DNA from: Corythucha ciliata
Lineage: Eukaryota > Arthropoda > Insecta > Hemiptera > Tingidae
NCBI GenBank assembly: GCA_038030265.1
Contig: CM075939.1
Span: 13,559,253 to 13,623,252, forward strand
Reading direction: 5' to 3'
Length of the DNA stretch: 64,000 nt
Position 1 is the first letter of the stretch. Every line of letters begins with the position of its first letter. A program made the translations under genes and the position numbers. The notes under the pieces were generated by a model. That model searched no databases. It saw only the letters and a program-made list of their open reading frames with translations, and was not told the DNA's origin. Shown one piece after another: positions 19,936 to 33,880 of the stretch.

Positions 19936-22900
19936 GGGGGGCGGGGGAGATATTGTCTTAAGACGGTTCTGTCTCTTTTGTATAAGAAGAGTTTTCCCGT
20001 AGTTGCTGCAGATGGAGTTTGTATTAGAAACGTCAGCCAGGCATTTCTCTATTTCTTTGTATAAAGAAAGGAGGTGGGTGAAGGGGGGTTGATGGATTGA
20101 TACATTTCTTCAGAAGGGAGGGGGGGGGGAACTTGGCTGTGATGAGGAAAGTGGCGAAGGATTTACGGTCCGGTTTATTCAGCGGGAGAAAAGCTCCCCC
20201 TGAAATCCCTCACCCACCGCCCCCGTTGCGTTCAACAAATTCGCAAGTGTGAATCATTTGAATGAGAGGGGAGGAGTCTCAATTAAGTTTGAGTTTCAAG
20301 GGGAAAATTTATTCAAAGGGGGTCGAGAAGGGGGAGCTAAGTCCTTAATTTGACGAATTTTATACAAAATTGGAAGCTATTTTAGAAGAGCGAGAGAAAA
20401 AAAATCACGGCGTAAAAAGGGTCGACTTCATAACCACGTTATTCAATTCTCAAAATAAGAAGAAACGGCTAACGATATTTCCTCAATTCTCCCTATTCGT
20501 AGGGAAAATTTGGCTTTAAATCAACCCATTCTTCCGCAGGTCGAATCCAACTTCTTTTAGAAAAGGGGGTAGATGCTGTTGAAGGGGGGAAGGGTGTTAT
20601 ATGCATCGAAAACGACCTAAGTTATGAGTTTTTCAAGAAAGGAAAGAAACCCCAGTTTTCCTCCATCAGACTGCTCACTTATGGGACAGATGTAGAACAT
20701 ATTATCAGTGGAGGGGGGAAATGGAAGGGAGCTAGCGCTAGTTTCAAGATATTGCTAAAAAGGAAGTGAAAAATGGTTTGTATGTCTCACCTTCGCGAAC
20801 ATTTCGAATTCAATTCTGTTTGTCGGCAGCGTGGTAATTAAATTTTTAGTGAGTTTGTAAAGTGAGAGAGAGTTAGTATTTGTCATGTTTCACACTTCAC
20901 AAGAGTTTTAAGCCAAGCTCGAACTATATTTGGGAGTTGAGTTGAATTAATTGCGAGATAAAATAGACCGACGAGTGGAAGACTTAAGCTCACAGAAAGC
21001 TTGAGATTTAGATTTCTACCCCTACCGCTCTCTAAAATAGTTCAATTTCACGTGTTTCTCTCTACTCCCCCCCCCCTCAGAGGTTAAACATCCTTAAGCC
21101 TTATCGTTCTCTTTACTTCTCCACTCCCTTCTTACGCCTATCATCCCTCAATCTATAACTTCCTCTTCCCCACACCAAATTTCCCCATTCATCAGTCCAA
21201 TCTTACGTTTAAACGACGCTAATGTGCTCGCCATTTACCTGAAACGAGAGTCGCGAAAGCTTGAATTTCGAGGACTGCCTTTTCCGCACGTCAATGATGG
21301 TAATCGTTGATCGATCACTGGATGATAGTTTCTGACACTTCTACAACACGCTTCAGAGTATAGAAGTCGACTCAAGACCGCACGTTAAAACCCTTAAGTT
21401 AATGTCGGCGAGGGCGTAAAACCCTCGGGGCTGAGTAAGAAAAATTGAGACAATGCTCTGCAGGTTTAGGGCGACCTAAAATGGGGAAAGTTGGAAACTG
21501 TGGCGATTAATATTCTTGAGCGCTATAAAGGCAGAACGGGTGTTTTTTGTCGGAAATTTAAAAATGAGAAATTCTCTGAAATTCAAGAAAGATTTTCCAA
21601 ATAGGAGGAGTTTGCTTCTTTTGTGTATTAAAAGCGAATGTATAGGAAGGGAATCGGCTTGGGATTTAAAAGAAGGGAACGGTATAACTTGCAGGGGTTT
21701 CAGGTTTATTCCTGGCATTTAAAAGGGCCTTTTCTCCAAACGCCAAAGGGAAGAAGAGGTTCGACGCTTGAAGAAAAATGTAATAAGGCTTCACTGAATG
21801 TACTGAAGAGGATTTTTTCCTCTCTCGCTTTCTTCTTCCACTCCCTCTCACACTGTCTCACTCTCTCTTGCTACAAGGGAGTTGGGCTTAGGTTGGTTCG
21901 TATCCCCTTTGAGAAATGATGAAACTTATAATACGGTGATAATTGAATTAAAGTTTACAAAGCGCCCCCCTCTTACCTCGAACACTACATCCTTGAGCAC
22001 CAACATTTTATTTTTCAAAAAGTATACGCGAGTAATTACGTCAGACGAGCACTGAACTTAAACGCGGGGCACTTTTTAAAAATTAACGGTAGGGAGAGGG
22101 GAGTGGGAGTGGTATAATTTATCAAACGACACAACAAGGGGCAAGGCGTGGGATAGACGCGTTTAAATTGCAAGGTTTTCTCCTTGACAACTCAATACAA
22201 TCTCCGCGGTGGCTGCAGGTGGCAAAAAGAAAATGCTGCTCGTGGGAAGTGAAAATTATGGAGCGTGAGAAGTTAGTAGGCATGTTTGAGAGAGCCATCT
22301 TTCAATTTAAAAAGCGAAGGCGTTCTTAATAACTTTTTAAATTCAATTTTAATATAAAATATCTGGCGACCGAACGATTTCACGCTGTGACACACACGGA
22401 CTTTTAACCCCCCCCCCCCACTCTCGACATTGAACACGATGCGAATGCAGCTAAAATGTGAGCGTTAGCCTTGGTTTGTGGGGGTCCTTTTGATGGAAAT
22501 TGTGATCAGATTTGAAGAATTTCCATTTCTTTTGAGAGCCGACTGAACTTGAATTGATAATTTGTCGCTTACGGTGCTCTCCTTTGCATTTCAACTGATT
22601 TTTGCCTATTTTTTTTTTTTTTTTTTTTGTACATACCTAATGCGTGGTTTTAAGAACTGTCATAACTCAGTTGTCTACTTTCTACGTTTCCCCTGAACAA
22701 CAAAAAGCTTCTAACAAGAACAAAAATTGAATGACGTTGCCATTATCCTTTTTCTTTTTTGTTATTTTCCTCTTTTTTTGTTTTCCATTCTTCGGCAGTG
22801 AATTATGCATGATATATAAATAGCTCATGCGTGGAATAAAAGAGCCTATAGGTTAGGTGAAAGCCTCCCCCTCCTCCATCCATCGAAGAGGTGGGCAAGT

Positions 22901-24440
22901 ATATATACGCGCGGTTTTCAATCAAAGAGCAATACTGGAAGGAAGGAAATGGTGTGAGAGGCACCCCCGGACTTTTCTATCAGTCTCTCTTCAAACCCTT
23001 TTCGAAGCCCCATTTTATCCCGATATACTCCCACCCTCCACCTTGTCTTCATCACCCTCCAAGTCTATACAGTTCAATCCTTCTGTAAACGTGACCCGAG
23101 AATGAAAAATAGATTGGGGGGGGGGGTGAGAGGGAAAGAGTTGGTCCTTTTATTCTTTATTTATGACTTCTCGGTTTTTTTATATATGCGAATTAGACAA
23201 GGGGTGTTGGGTAAAAAGTTTATTGTAGCCAATGAATCAGGTTTTCATTTTATTTATTTAAAAACCCCTGAGTAATGGTCATTAAGTCGAAAGAGAATAA
23301 TAGGGTGGGGGGTATTTTTTCTATTCAATGGTTTCCATTAAGTTTTTGTTTTTCCAAATCGCACACAATTCAAAAATGCAATCAGTAATTCAATTTTTTT
23401 TTGCCCTCAAGTTGTCATCCCTCTTTCCCGAAGATAAATCCGTTGAAAGAGCTTTAGTTACCCCAATTGGTCCCTGAAAACATTGGATAAATCTGTAAAT
23501 CTGGCGGGATTACGATTAAGAAGTGCTGAAAAAAAGGGATTGGCTGGGTGTCCTTTCAGGAAATGATGATCCCTATTTCTTTCTCTCTCCCTCCCCCACC
23601 CACTCAAACCATTTCCTCTGTTATAAACGCGAAAAAGGGTGAAATCTAGATTTAGTTTTTCGCGTTTCGTTGAACGAAAATCAATCGATGCTTGAGAATA
23701 ATATCAATAATAATAACAACGGCTGCATAGTGTCGCAGTTTGAGAGGGAATTGGTAAACAGACGAAAAAAGAAAAATTATTATCTCGTTCCGCTCGAAAG
23801 GGCTCCCTTTTCAAGAATTCACGTTTACATTTAAGAGGGAAATTAAGCGGTGGAAAGAAGGAAAAATTCTTCGAGTGCTCTCCAAAAAAAAAAAAAAAAA
23901 AAGGAAAAACAATCTTCTCCCTTTTTTTGGCATCACGTTCGGTCTGACTTGAAGAATATTTTGGGAAGGATCGAAAGAAACAACAAAGCCGAGGTTTCTT
24001 TGCTCGTTCCCCAACCTTTCTGTTATACATTCAGGGAAACGTCTCCCCCCCCCCTTCATCCATCAGTACTTCTCGTTCGCCCTTTATCAATTTTGAGCCT
24101 CAGTCCAGCTTCAATCCTTGCAAATTTTTTGAAAAAAAAATCTCGTACTGAATAACTCGGAAGTTTTCTTTTCACTGAAGAAAAAATGACTCAGGACTTC
24201 TTAAGGTAAATCCTTCCTTTCAGTACGTATTTGATATGGCTGAATATCCGTGGATTCCACGAAGATTACGACCTTCTTTGAATGCGCACAATTGTAGGAG
24301 GGGACGACCACACCTCGCCGCAGGCTGACCAAGCTTGAGGGGCTGATCTGATGAAGCGACGCCCTGAACGGTTTCTCAGTCCTGAAACCTTCCTCTCCGA
24401 TTGTACAAACCAATAACGTATCACCCCAATGACAACCCGT
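19936..24440. other. Gene-poor low-copy DNA
   Basis: 4.5 kb with no exon I can recognise. Features are homopolymers: G-runs near 20120 and 23116, C-runs near 21068 and 22408, poly(T) near 22610-22628 and poly(A) near 23884-23902. Purine/pyrimidine-biased tracts are common. Open frames (up to ~108 codons) are low-complexity and overlap on both strands. Confidence 0.45.
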
Positions 24441-24680
24441 TGAAAATTGAAATTTCACGGTAATTAAAGCCCGGAAATTGCAATTTCGTGAAAATGAATA
24501 CTGACATTAGGACTGGGAATTTTTACAGATTTTTTTTTGGGGGGATCCGCGTCCTTATACAGAAAGGCTCGAAAAGTTGAAATTTCGCGAAAATAAACAC
24601 CAGCAACTGGGCGATTTTGCGAATGTTCATTAGGAAACTTCCGATTTCACAGATATTTAGCTCAAAAACGTTATAATTTT
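24441..24680 (+). repeat. Satellite family B block
   Basis: B monomers (GAAATTGCAATTTCGTGAAAA, ACTTCCGATTTCACAGATAT) with the recurring insert near 24540 (GGGGATCCGCGTCC). Confidence 0.55.
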
Positions 24681-27540
24681 GCCCCTATTATTCGTCAGAG
24701 GGTGGGCAGCTTCACTGGAAAAGCGAATCCTATACGTGGGGGGAATAACTCTCAGGAGGACACTTTCCCACTATTAATTATTCACATATTTCGCTTGTAA
24801 ATTGGACACTCGCTTTTATACCTACCCACTTCACACCTAACAGACATCAAGCCGCCCCCCGCGCCACAAGCACCGGCAGTGTCCTCAACAAATGCAAATT
24901 TGCTGCGTGAGATGCATTCACGAAGTTACATATCGTTGAAAGTGATGTTGTAAGTGGGAGGGGGGAATCTACAAACATACTGTAGACCATAGAGTGACGA
25001 TTGTGTGTGATGGTGTCAGTCGAGGGGTGTGTATATGCACACGTTTGATGGAGCTGTGCAATGTTGGAATGAAGGACGAGCGCGCAGGTGGTGTGTAGGT
25101 TCATTATTATTATTATAGCGTTTTAAATGCGCATAAGTAATTATTTTTGCGGTGTTATTGTCATTATTTTGAGAAAATAGTAAAATTGCGTAAATCATTC
25201 TCTTCATTAACGAACCATAAAATAAAAATTCGAAACGCAGATTATTTCGCAACTACTCGAACATTTGAAACGGAATAAAATAGCGTCCGTGATAAATATT
25301 AATTGACGAGTCATATCTTTCAGTTTCAACCAGCGCACCCACGCATACACAGTGTTTTATGCTATGCTGTGCGTGTGCAAGACAAACCCCCGCAGGGTTT
25401 CCACGCTCGCAACTTTTAAAATACACGGAATGTTCCTGTAATTTATGCTGGAAAGAGACCGTGGAATAAGGAGCAGGTGTCGGTCCTTCCCACGATGTTA
25501 ACACTACCCGTCGAGTGACGAAATAACCTGTCGGCGGATTTAAAATACTTTAATTACTAACTATGAAAAATTATTTCAACTGGATGACTATTATTAAAGC
25601 TTTCACTAAAGGCATAAATTTATCAACACTCGAGGGTTTTCTGGTTAATTATCGTTTTTGTAATTCATAATAGTTGACCGCTTGTTGGGCTCAAATTGTA
25701 TGCCTGGAGGCACTGTGTAGGTCTTTAAGTTTTCACAAATTAAGGTTGTTTTCAGAGATCTTTCTAAAAAAATTAGTACATTTAAATTTTGAAATGTAAA
25801 AATGTTGTGTTAAAACCCATCACAACAGTGAAGATTATGAGACGGAGCTTCCTGCTGTACGGTTTCAACCAACGTGTACCCCTCCTTCCACCCCCAGGCC
25901 CGCGTCGTTCCTCACAAAACCCATTGAAACGGATTCGAAAGAGAAAACGAGACGCTAAAGAAAGAATCCAGACGCTATACTTCATAAACATAACAAAAGA
26001 ACTGGAAGCTTCAAGAGTCAAAGGTGACGTAGGCGGTTGTTTCCGAGTGATTTATAAAGACGAAGCTTTTTTTTGTCATTGTTTCGTACTGGATGTCTGA
26101 AAGCTTAAAAAGAGGTTTCTAGAGATTCCGTGCTACACTGTTGGTGCTATACTCTTGTAATTTTTGAACAATAATACACTCTAACCTCCTCCCCCCCGAC
26201 CACAACAATCCCATTCACTACATACTTGAGTTAGGGGTTGAACTGTTGGATTTGATGTCAAAAAGTTTTCTACGCCTCATTATTCCATGAGTCCCCATTG
26301 GCTGGAATAATAAAGACGAGAGAGAGAACAATAAATTATATATCGAAGCGTTTCCTGAAACTTCTTGTCGTCGCCCTGAGAATGACTGAGCAGTGACGGA
26401 GAGGGGGCTGAGAGGGAGGTTACAGTTGCGACTTGTCTCATTGGCAAGGGGTGAGGGGGAGGGGTTACCCCCCCTGAAAACCCATCAAAACAAAAGCAAA
26501 CTTCTGATCACTCAAAGTCGTCTCTCCGTTGGGTGATCCGAGTGAACGTGAGCAGTGCGAGAGACTTGATAACACGAAACGTGGAGTTATCCTGTTTGTG
26601 GTTATCACCGAAACTTTAACCGGTTGTACTCCGTTGTCATACTCACTAATTTATTGACTCATCACGTGGATGTGATGAGTTTAGAATGGGGGGGGGGGTC
26701 TAATTGTTGTTCTCCTCCTGAGAAACAATCAAATCAGAAACAGAATCTCGTAGCCCGTGAAGTTCGAAACAGATTTGAGGTAACTGGTGACAAGGTTTTC
26801 TCTTGTCTGCTTTCAACCTGTGAGTTTCTTAGGCGGTGGATAGAAGTCTGTTACTCCACCGACCCCGATCATTCCATATCTCTCCGACAATGTTCTGGTA
26901 ATTTGGCTGTTGTATTGCGAGAGGAGGTCGCAAGGGCGCAGCCCGTTCGCCCGACGAGTTGCTGACCAAAACCAAGACTCCAGGCGGGGTCAGCGAAATA
27001 TGACGCTCTTCCCCGTGGCGGATCTATAAGAGAAGGGCCCATGGCCCCTCTCTTGGAGTTGAGGTCACTTGCACAAAAAAACATCAAAACCTCCTACAAA
27101 ATCCCATCGAGGAGGGGTGTTCACCTCTACTTTTGTAATTTTAGGGTTATTTTCTCAGAGGTACTGGTCTGCGACAGACGTGATTTATGAGTCCCCTGAA
27201 CCACGCTCAACCAAGACATACAGGCGGTTCCAGCCTGACACGCAGCAGAGTATCCGCTAGTCCAGAAATGCGCCATTGTCGCTGCTATCAACCGATTTTC
27301 TTGACTCAAGGGCCGTTAGTTCGCGTTCAGTTATGAGGGGGGAAAAATTACTACGGTGTCTCAAATAGCGTGTCTAAGCCAATATTTAAGCGTAACGGCG
27401 TGGTTACACATGTATCCATATTGAACAAAATTATGTACCAACCAATATTATTTAATTCCTAGCATTGCCTAGAAACCGACCAACTGGAAATTGGAGCGCA
27501 TCCTCAAATGTTTTGCAATATTTGACGCATGTGTGGCCTC
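24681..27540. other. Gene-poor low-copy DNA
   Basis: No recognisable gene. Two moderately long frames, 25789-26100 (103 codons, Arg/Lys-rich middle) and 26624-26965 (113 codons), have no family motifs and no visible splice context. A transposon-like phrase (GGCGGATCTATAAG … GCCCATGGCCCCTC) lies near 27015-27055, and a G-run near 26688-26697. Confidence 0.4.
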
Positions 27541-28110
27541 ATTAAAGGCTCATTCAGGTCTCTATCTATAAGCAAAACCGACCATTCTAGGCAATATTCC
27601 CAAGAACTGTCGCATTGAATACAGAATTATAAGCAGGAACACCAAGTTATAAGTAAAATTGGCGTGAAATGTCACACTTGGTGCGAAATTCAAGTCAAAA
27701 AGCACATTACGACGAGGGGAGGGATTTACGCCAAACAACACCAGATAGAGGGAAAAATTCTCGAGAAACGCGAAATGCCCATTTAAGGGAAAACTCTTGC
27801 GAATCCTCACACTGCGCCGCCAGATCTAGGGCTAAATTTATGCGAAAGATCAAGCCAAGGGCAAAACATTAAGCGAAACGCTACATTGCATTGTGAGGAA
27901 AATTCGAAAGAGTGCGGCTTACCGAGTGAACCATGTACGCAAAAATGAATGCCCCACGGTGGGCAAAACGCGACGTTCGGAAAAACATTCGCACTAATGG
28001 CCTTTTTCGAGGCAAAATTGACTCAAAATGTCACATCAAGTGCAACAAATCTTTAAGACGAAATGACCAATTTAAACAGTGAATTGTCAATTTTATGAGG
28101 AAATTTTTGA
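27541..28110 (+). repeat. Satellite family F, degraded
   Basis: Loose repetition of words such as GGCAAAATTGACTCAAAATG and GCGAAACGCTACATT (best pair near 27655-27670 and 28010-28035), period roughly 30-40 bp. Much more decayed than A. Confidence 0.45.
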
Positions 28111-28530
28111 AACATTGTCGGTTTCGATTGTTTGATTTTGTGGCTACCCGCGTCACATAAAAGACAATTTTACGACTATGGAAATCACCTTTTTACAGCT
28201 TTTCAGCGGGTGAAAATGAAGATTTAGCGGCTCTTCAGTTGAAAAAAGAAGAATTGGTGGCTTTTTACCTGCCGATTAATTGCTGGAGAGGAGTGAATGT
28301 AAAACTTAACGATTTGCTGGTTTTGAGGAGAGAAAAACAAAATTTCGTGTCTTATAGTGAAGAAAAACATTGACCTGCCAAGTTCCTCTTGCAGCTTCCA
28401 CAAAAACAAGCTAAATAAGCGCTCCCAAAAATGTGTGCGGCATGGAAAGATCCACGCTTGGTGACGTGGGAATTCCAGCAAAAAAGTTCACTGCTGCGTC
28501 CAGCGCCCCATGATGCGCTGTGGATGGGCC
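28111..28530. other. Unassigned transition between satellites F and E
   Basis: Weakly repetitive A-rich sequence (GAAGATTTAGCGGCTCTTCA, GAAGAATTGGTGGCTTTTTA near 28215-28265). No coding or RNA feature seen. Confidence 0.35.
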
Positions 28531-28995
28531 TTCTTTGGGGTTGGAGCTTTACTGTGGTTGGACATTGCATGTCCAACCACTAAATAATTGCATCTGCGAA
28601 TTAGTGGTTTTTTGTCAATTTTAGCCGCGAATCGAGATTTATCCCCTCAAAAGAAAGCGGCAGAGTGGGAGGACTTTGCTATAGTTGGATCTTTACTGTG
28701 GTTGCACCTTTGCTGTGGTTGGACCATTGCTGTGTTTGGACATTTTCATCTGCGATTTAGCGGTTTTTTGTCAATTTTAGCCGCGAATCGAGATTTATCC
28801 CCTCAAAAGAAAGCCGCAGAGTGGGGGGATCTTTACTGTGGTTGGACCTTTGCTGTGGTTGGATATTTGCTGTGGTTGGATATTTGCTGTGATTGGGCCT
28901 TTGCTGTGGTTAGACCTTTGCTGTGGTTGGACCTTTGCTGTGGTTGGACCTTTGCTGTTGTTGTACGATTGCTGTGGTTGGACCACAGCTTTTGT
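28531..28995 (+). repeat. Satellite family E (18-bp) array with embedded duplication
   Basis: Well-preserved copies of GGACCTTTGCTGTGGTTG, best at 28830-28985. Interleaved are two ~80-bp direct copies of a reverse-oriented family A segment (28591-28670 and 28747-28828, spacing 156 bp). A frame of 183 codons (28588-29139) is open here only because 18 is divisible by three, giving repeated LLWLDLCCGW; the complementary strand is open too. Confidence 0.8.
28554..28580. repeat. Perfect 12-bp inverted repeat in the E array
   Basis: GTGGTTGGACAT (28554-28565), loop TGC, ATGTCCAACCAC (28569-28580). An E monomer meets its own reverse complement, marking an orientation switch or snap-back junction. 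Confidence 0.75.
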
Positions 28996-30520
28996 CTATT
29001 CCCATTGCAAATTAGCAGCTTTTTCACTATTAGCCATGAATTTGCGCTTTTTCTCGATTTTAGCAGCAAATTGGTTTTATTCACTGTTTTATTCAATTTT
29101 ACCAGTGATTCATACATTTTTTCGCTTTCCATTCAATAACTTCTCAATTTTAGACAAAGTTACTTTTCTAGAACCGCGAATTGGTGCCTTTCTCTGTTTT
29201 GCCCGAATTTGTCCCGAGCAACCACAAATTAGCGGCGATTTTCTCAATTTTACCTGTGAACTAGCAATTTTTCTCCTCTTTTACTTATGACTTAGTTTTT
29301 TTTTTCTCATTCTTAAGGAAAATAACCTCAAGTAACGGTAAATTGGCGTTTTTAAATTTTAGTCGCAAAAACGTTTTCCTCAATTTTAGCCAAAAATAAG
29401 CGCTTTTTCTTAATTTCGGCCGCGATCTACCGTTTTTTCTATTCGGCGATTTTTTTCCACTTAATTTTTAGGTATACTTACCTCCGCGAACAGCGCGAAT
29501 TGGCGTTTTTTCAATTTCAATCACGAATTAACGTTTTTTTTTTAATGTTGGTCGTGCGAAATTAGCGTCATTTCCAACTTCTTTTCACGAATAGGTGATT
29601 TTTCTCAATTAGCTGTGAATTAGCTTTTCCTCCATGTAAATTTGGCTGATGATTTGACGTTTTTTCTCAATTTTAGCCGGGAATTTGCTTGTTTTCTGGC
29701 TTCTATTAACGAATGGGCGATTTTTCTCCATTCTAGCCATGAATTAGCCGGTTTTCTCAATTTTCGTTCAGAATTAGCGTTTTAACGGGTTTTGACGCAA
29801 TTTTTTTCACTTTTAATCGTATGAATGATCGCTTTTTGTCTTATAGACGGGAACTTGGCCTAAGAGAATGATATAAGCTTTTTTCCCCAATTTTCTAGCA
29901 AAGTGGCTTCTAAACCCCTCAATTTGTCCGTGGAATAGCACTTTTTGAGCCATAATTTAGCATTACATTTTGAATTTTTGACCGCAAGGAGCCTTTGCTC
30001 GTGGCGCCAATTTATTAGAGCTTGTTCTCGATTTTATAGCCGAACGCCTTAGCCAGACTACCTCCAGAAACCGCGAATTTGCCCTTTTTATCAATTTCAG
30101 CCGACAAATATCATTTTTACTTATTTTTAGCGTGAGTATTGGCGATATTTTTCCGTTTTTCTCATTTTCGGCCTCGAATTTGATTATTTTTGAACTTTTG
30201 GCTATTATTTAGTGTTTTCTCAATTCTTGCCGGGACCTGCCCCAAGAGCAGCACATTAGCGGTTTTAAAAAATGTATTTTATCGCAAATCTACAATTTTT
30301 TCTCAATTGGGGTCTTGAAGTTGCATAGGTAAAACGCGAATTATAGCATTTACTAAATTTTAGCAAGGAATGACGGCTTATACGCAATTTTAGTCAATAA
30401 TATTAGTGTTTTGTGTAAACTTTTATAGCTGTGAAAACTGTCCCAGAGAACAGCACATTAACGCACCTCCTCAATTTCAGCCACTTAATAAGAATCTGCA
30501 GATCAGCGCATTAGCGATCC
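28996..30520 (-). repeat. Satellite family A, reverse block
   Basis: About 45 monomers in reverse orientation (CGAATTAGCG … TTTCTCAATTTTAGC). Reverse forms of the marker monomer occur near 29473 (TTACCTCCGCGAAC) and 30058 (CTACCTCCAGAAACCGCGAA), so the higher-order pattern is retained on this strand. Confidence 0.8.
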
Positions 30521-32980
30521 GAGAGAGTGGGTACACACCCTCAGGGTGACGGGTCGTGTCCCTTTTTTGGTTGTTAAGGGGAAGGGGGCTGACTGAATTG
30601 TTCTGACGTATACTGAACAGTTCAATTTGAGCCTTCAGGTTTAAAATTTCAAATTGCCGTTCCAGAGTGTTTGTTCAGCAATCAGCAGGACTGTGGCTTT
30701 TAGTGGTGCTACGGCGTTTAGTGTGAGCGGGTTTTTGATCTGGAGGAGCAACGATACTTGCTCCGCGCCTATATAGGCGAAAAAGTCGCCCAGTAATTTC
30801 GAGGGGATGCAGAACCGTGTAATAAGGACACACACACTCACAAAAATATGTCAGAACATTCTCCCCTCAGCGACCCATGCCCACCCCCACCGTCCAGGAA
30901 GCCCAATAACTATCGGAGGCGGATCATTTTCCCCAAGAAACTTGAGTACCTGGCAGAAGTCCAAGCTTTATAACATCAAAAATGAGAATGAAAAGGCGGG
31001 GATTTTACTGTTATTTACTTTTGGAGCAACCCCATATTTTTAACACGTGTGAAGAGCGCTTGAAACGATCTCTATACACATCCGTGCGTCTCAGCGGGAC
31101 ACTTCCCCGTTTTTACGACTTTTGAGAACTAATTTCATCTGCCCGCATGCGTTTCTCTTTTGGTAGTTTTTTTTTGTTTTTTTTCATCATCGGGAAAGCA
31201 CTGTTTTTTTCTTTTTTTTCTATACCGAAATGTTTACTCCGCTGTTGCACTTCAAGGGGTCGCCCCAGTTATTGTTTTTAAGGAACTCCCCCTCCCCCTT
31301 GTCATCCTTTCCACAAAAAAAAGGATGATTGATGTAGCCGCTCAGGCTTGGCAAAAGGAAGGGCGGAAAACCCCCCCGTCATGAATTAAGAGAGGAAAAG
31401 TTAACGATGGAAAAGTTCACACGAACAATTTTCAATTTAATTCTTCATTCGCTCAACATGTTCTAAAAAAAAAAATAAAAAAAAATAAGCTCGCGCTCGA
31501 GTATTGTTAATTTTGGGTCACAGATTTATTATACAAAGACGCCTCGAACCTCAAAAGTTTACTTTAAGGAGCGCGCGGTTATACAGGCGACATCCTCCAC
31601 CTCTTCCTCATAATAAATTTCTACATGGGCTGCCAATCATTTTTTGGCGTGGAGGCATAGTTTCTGAGTTTGTTCGTCGTTCTAGTTGTCTCAAACGAGA
31701 AAGTTAGGGCGTTCGGTATAACAAAAGGCTTTAAATTCGAGCAAGTTTCTCGAGCAAAGTAACCCATTATAGGAGGCAACAGTTGCCCCCCCCCCACCCA
31801 CAGGACAGTCAGGATGAGAGTATAGAAGAGGTAAATCACTGTGTGAGAGATATGACGAGGGGAAGGGGGAGGTGAAATTTTCAAGGAGTCCTTTCAAAAA
31901 AGATCTCTCGACTCCAAAATTTTCAAGGTGATCACAATAATTTGGCTAAATAACAAAAAGGACTTAACTTTTTTTCAACAGCTCGCCCCCCCCCCCCGCC
32001 TCATACTCAGAACAGCCTTACCACGGGGGTCTCAACGATTACTCCGAAGCAGGTGGTAGACGTAGACATGAACCACGTGCTCTCCTATAGTATAGAATAG
32101 AATATGGCTGTCTTATTCTATGAACGGCGTGGTATCTCCTTGTTGGTTTAAGTGTTAGTAAGGGGGGGGGGGTTGAAATAAGATTACAGCAGATGCTGGT
32201 GTCCAGGTACCTGGATTTTTTGTTTAAAGCAGAAAAAAAAACCTTTTTTCAGAGCATTTTAAGTTCAACTGGGAATGAGAAGAGCAATTCAACGGAATCT
32301 TTTACGAGAATTTTTGAAAATTTGTTACATTCTCCTTTCCGGAGTAAAATTACAGCACAAATATACACGACAAATAGATGGGTGGGCTGTTGGAGTTGGG
32401 GGGGATCCGTTTCAATATAGTCCCACAGTCGTTTCACAAACAAACGTATGTTTTTCTTCTCATGCGAAATTTTGTCAGCGAAGAGAACGGGCTCGGATTC
32501 TCCCCCCTCCCATCGAACCCTCACATTATATTAAAGTAAACCTCGCTCTCATTCCTCTTTTCACCGACCCAGCATACGTCATCACGACGAAGTTTTAGAC
32601 GTGCGTGAGCGAAATTATGTTGATTTTTGCTTTCCTTCATACGGTAGTAGTTCCCTTTTACGAGGAAGTTTCCTTCGCTCTTTTTTTTATTTTCAGGATA
32701 AAAGGAACGATGAAATGTGAGAGTGGGGGAAAAGTAATAATTTATAAAATCTCTTGTTATTAAAATACTTTTCGCTTTCTTTTCCCACGGCTCCCACACA
32801 GTCTTTACTACTAACTTTGTTTTTGAAACTCGCAAAAACCCTTAAGGGGTGTTATAGTATGGAAGAGTTAGGCGTCTTATTTTGAGCCGCGAGTTAACGA
32901 AATAATGAGATTATCATCTTATTACGCGAGCAGTTCAGATTTGGTTAATTCCATCAGTTGACACGATGATCTTTTGATAG
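30521..32980. other. Gene-poor low-copy DNA
   Basis: No recognisable gene. Homopolymers: C-runs near 31787 and 31987, G-run near 32161, A-rich tract near 31465-31490. Frames up to 107 codons overlap on both strands. Confidence 0.45.
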
Positions 32981-32984
32981 GATT

Positions 32985-33880
32985 TGTCGTAATTCGCGAA
33001 TAAAATTGGAGAACAAAATGCTAACTAGCGTCTAAAATTGAAACAAACGCTAATTCGCGGCAACAGTTGAAAAGAATCGCTCATTAATTCGAGGATAAAG
33101 TAGAGAAAAATCGCTAATTCGTGGATGAAATTGACAAAAAGTAATGACTCACGGATAAAATGTACGAAAAACGTTAATCCACGGATACAAATGAAAAAAA
33201 TCACTACGTGATTCGTGGCTAAAATTAAGAAAAACGCTGATCCGCGGCTCTAATTGAGAAAAAAGCGGTAATCCATGCTTAAAAGTACAAAACAATGCTT
33301 ATGTGAGGCTGAAATGTAAAATTAAAAACGCTAACTTCCGGATAATATTGAGAAAATCACTAATTATTGCAGCTAAAATTATGATAAACACTAACTTTCA
33401 GGTCGAATTGAGACAAAGTGCTAATTCACTGCTAAAAAAAAAGGAGAACATCGCTAATTTGCAGCTAAGGAAAATAACTTGCGGTTATAATAGAGGAAAA
33501 TTACAACTTTACTTTGCGAATAAATTGACTCAAATAAAAGCTCTGATTCATAGCCAAAATTGTAAATACGCCAATTCACGGCTTTTGAAGGCTACTGGTG
33601 GGAGGGGGAGTTGATGGCAATTTAGTAGGAAAAATTGAGAAAAAACGCGGATATAAGTGAAAAAAAGGCCGCTAATTTACGGCTAAAATTTAGAAAAACG
33701 TAACTCGCGGCTAAACTTGAAAAAATCTCTAATTCGCGGGTAGAAATTCAACGTGAAAAAATCACCAATTCACCCCTAAAATCGAGAAAATTACTAATTC
33801 GTGGATTGAATTGAGAAAAATCGGTAATTAACAGCTCAAATTGAGAAAAAAAATCAATTTTACCTGCAATGCCCAGGTAA
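32985..33880 (+). repeat. Satellite family A, forward block
   Basis: About 29 monomers such as TTCGCGGCTAAAATTAAG and TCGTGGATTGAATTGAG. The open frame 33303-33614 is repeat read-through. Confidence 0.8.

Noticed and set aside
28588..29139. 183-codon open frame rich in Leu, Trp, Cys and Val
   Set aside because: It follows the 18-bp repeat (six codons) and the complementary strand is open as well, so openness is a by-product of the period.
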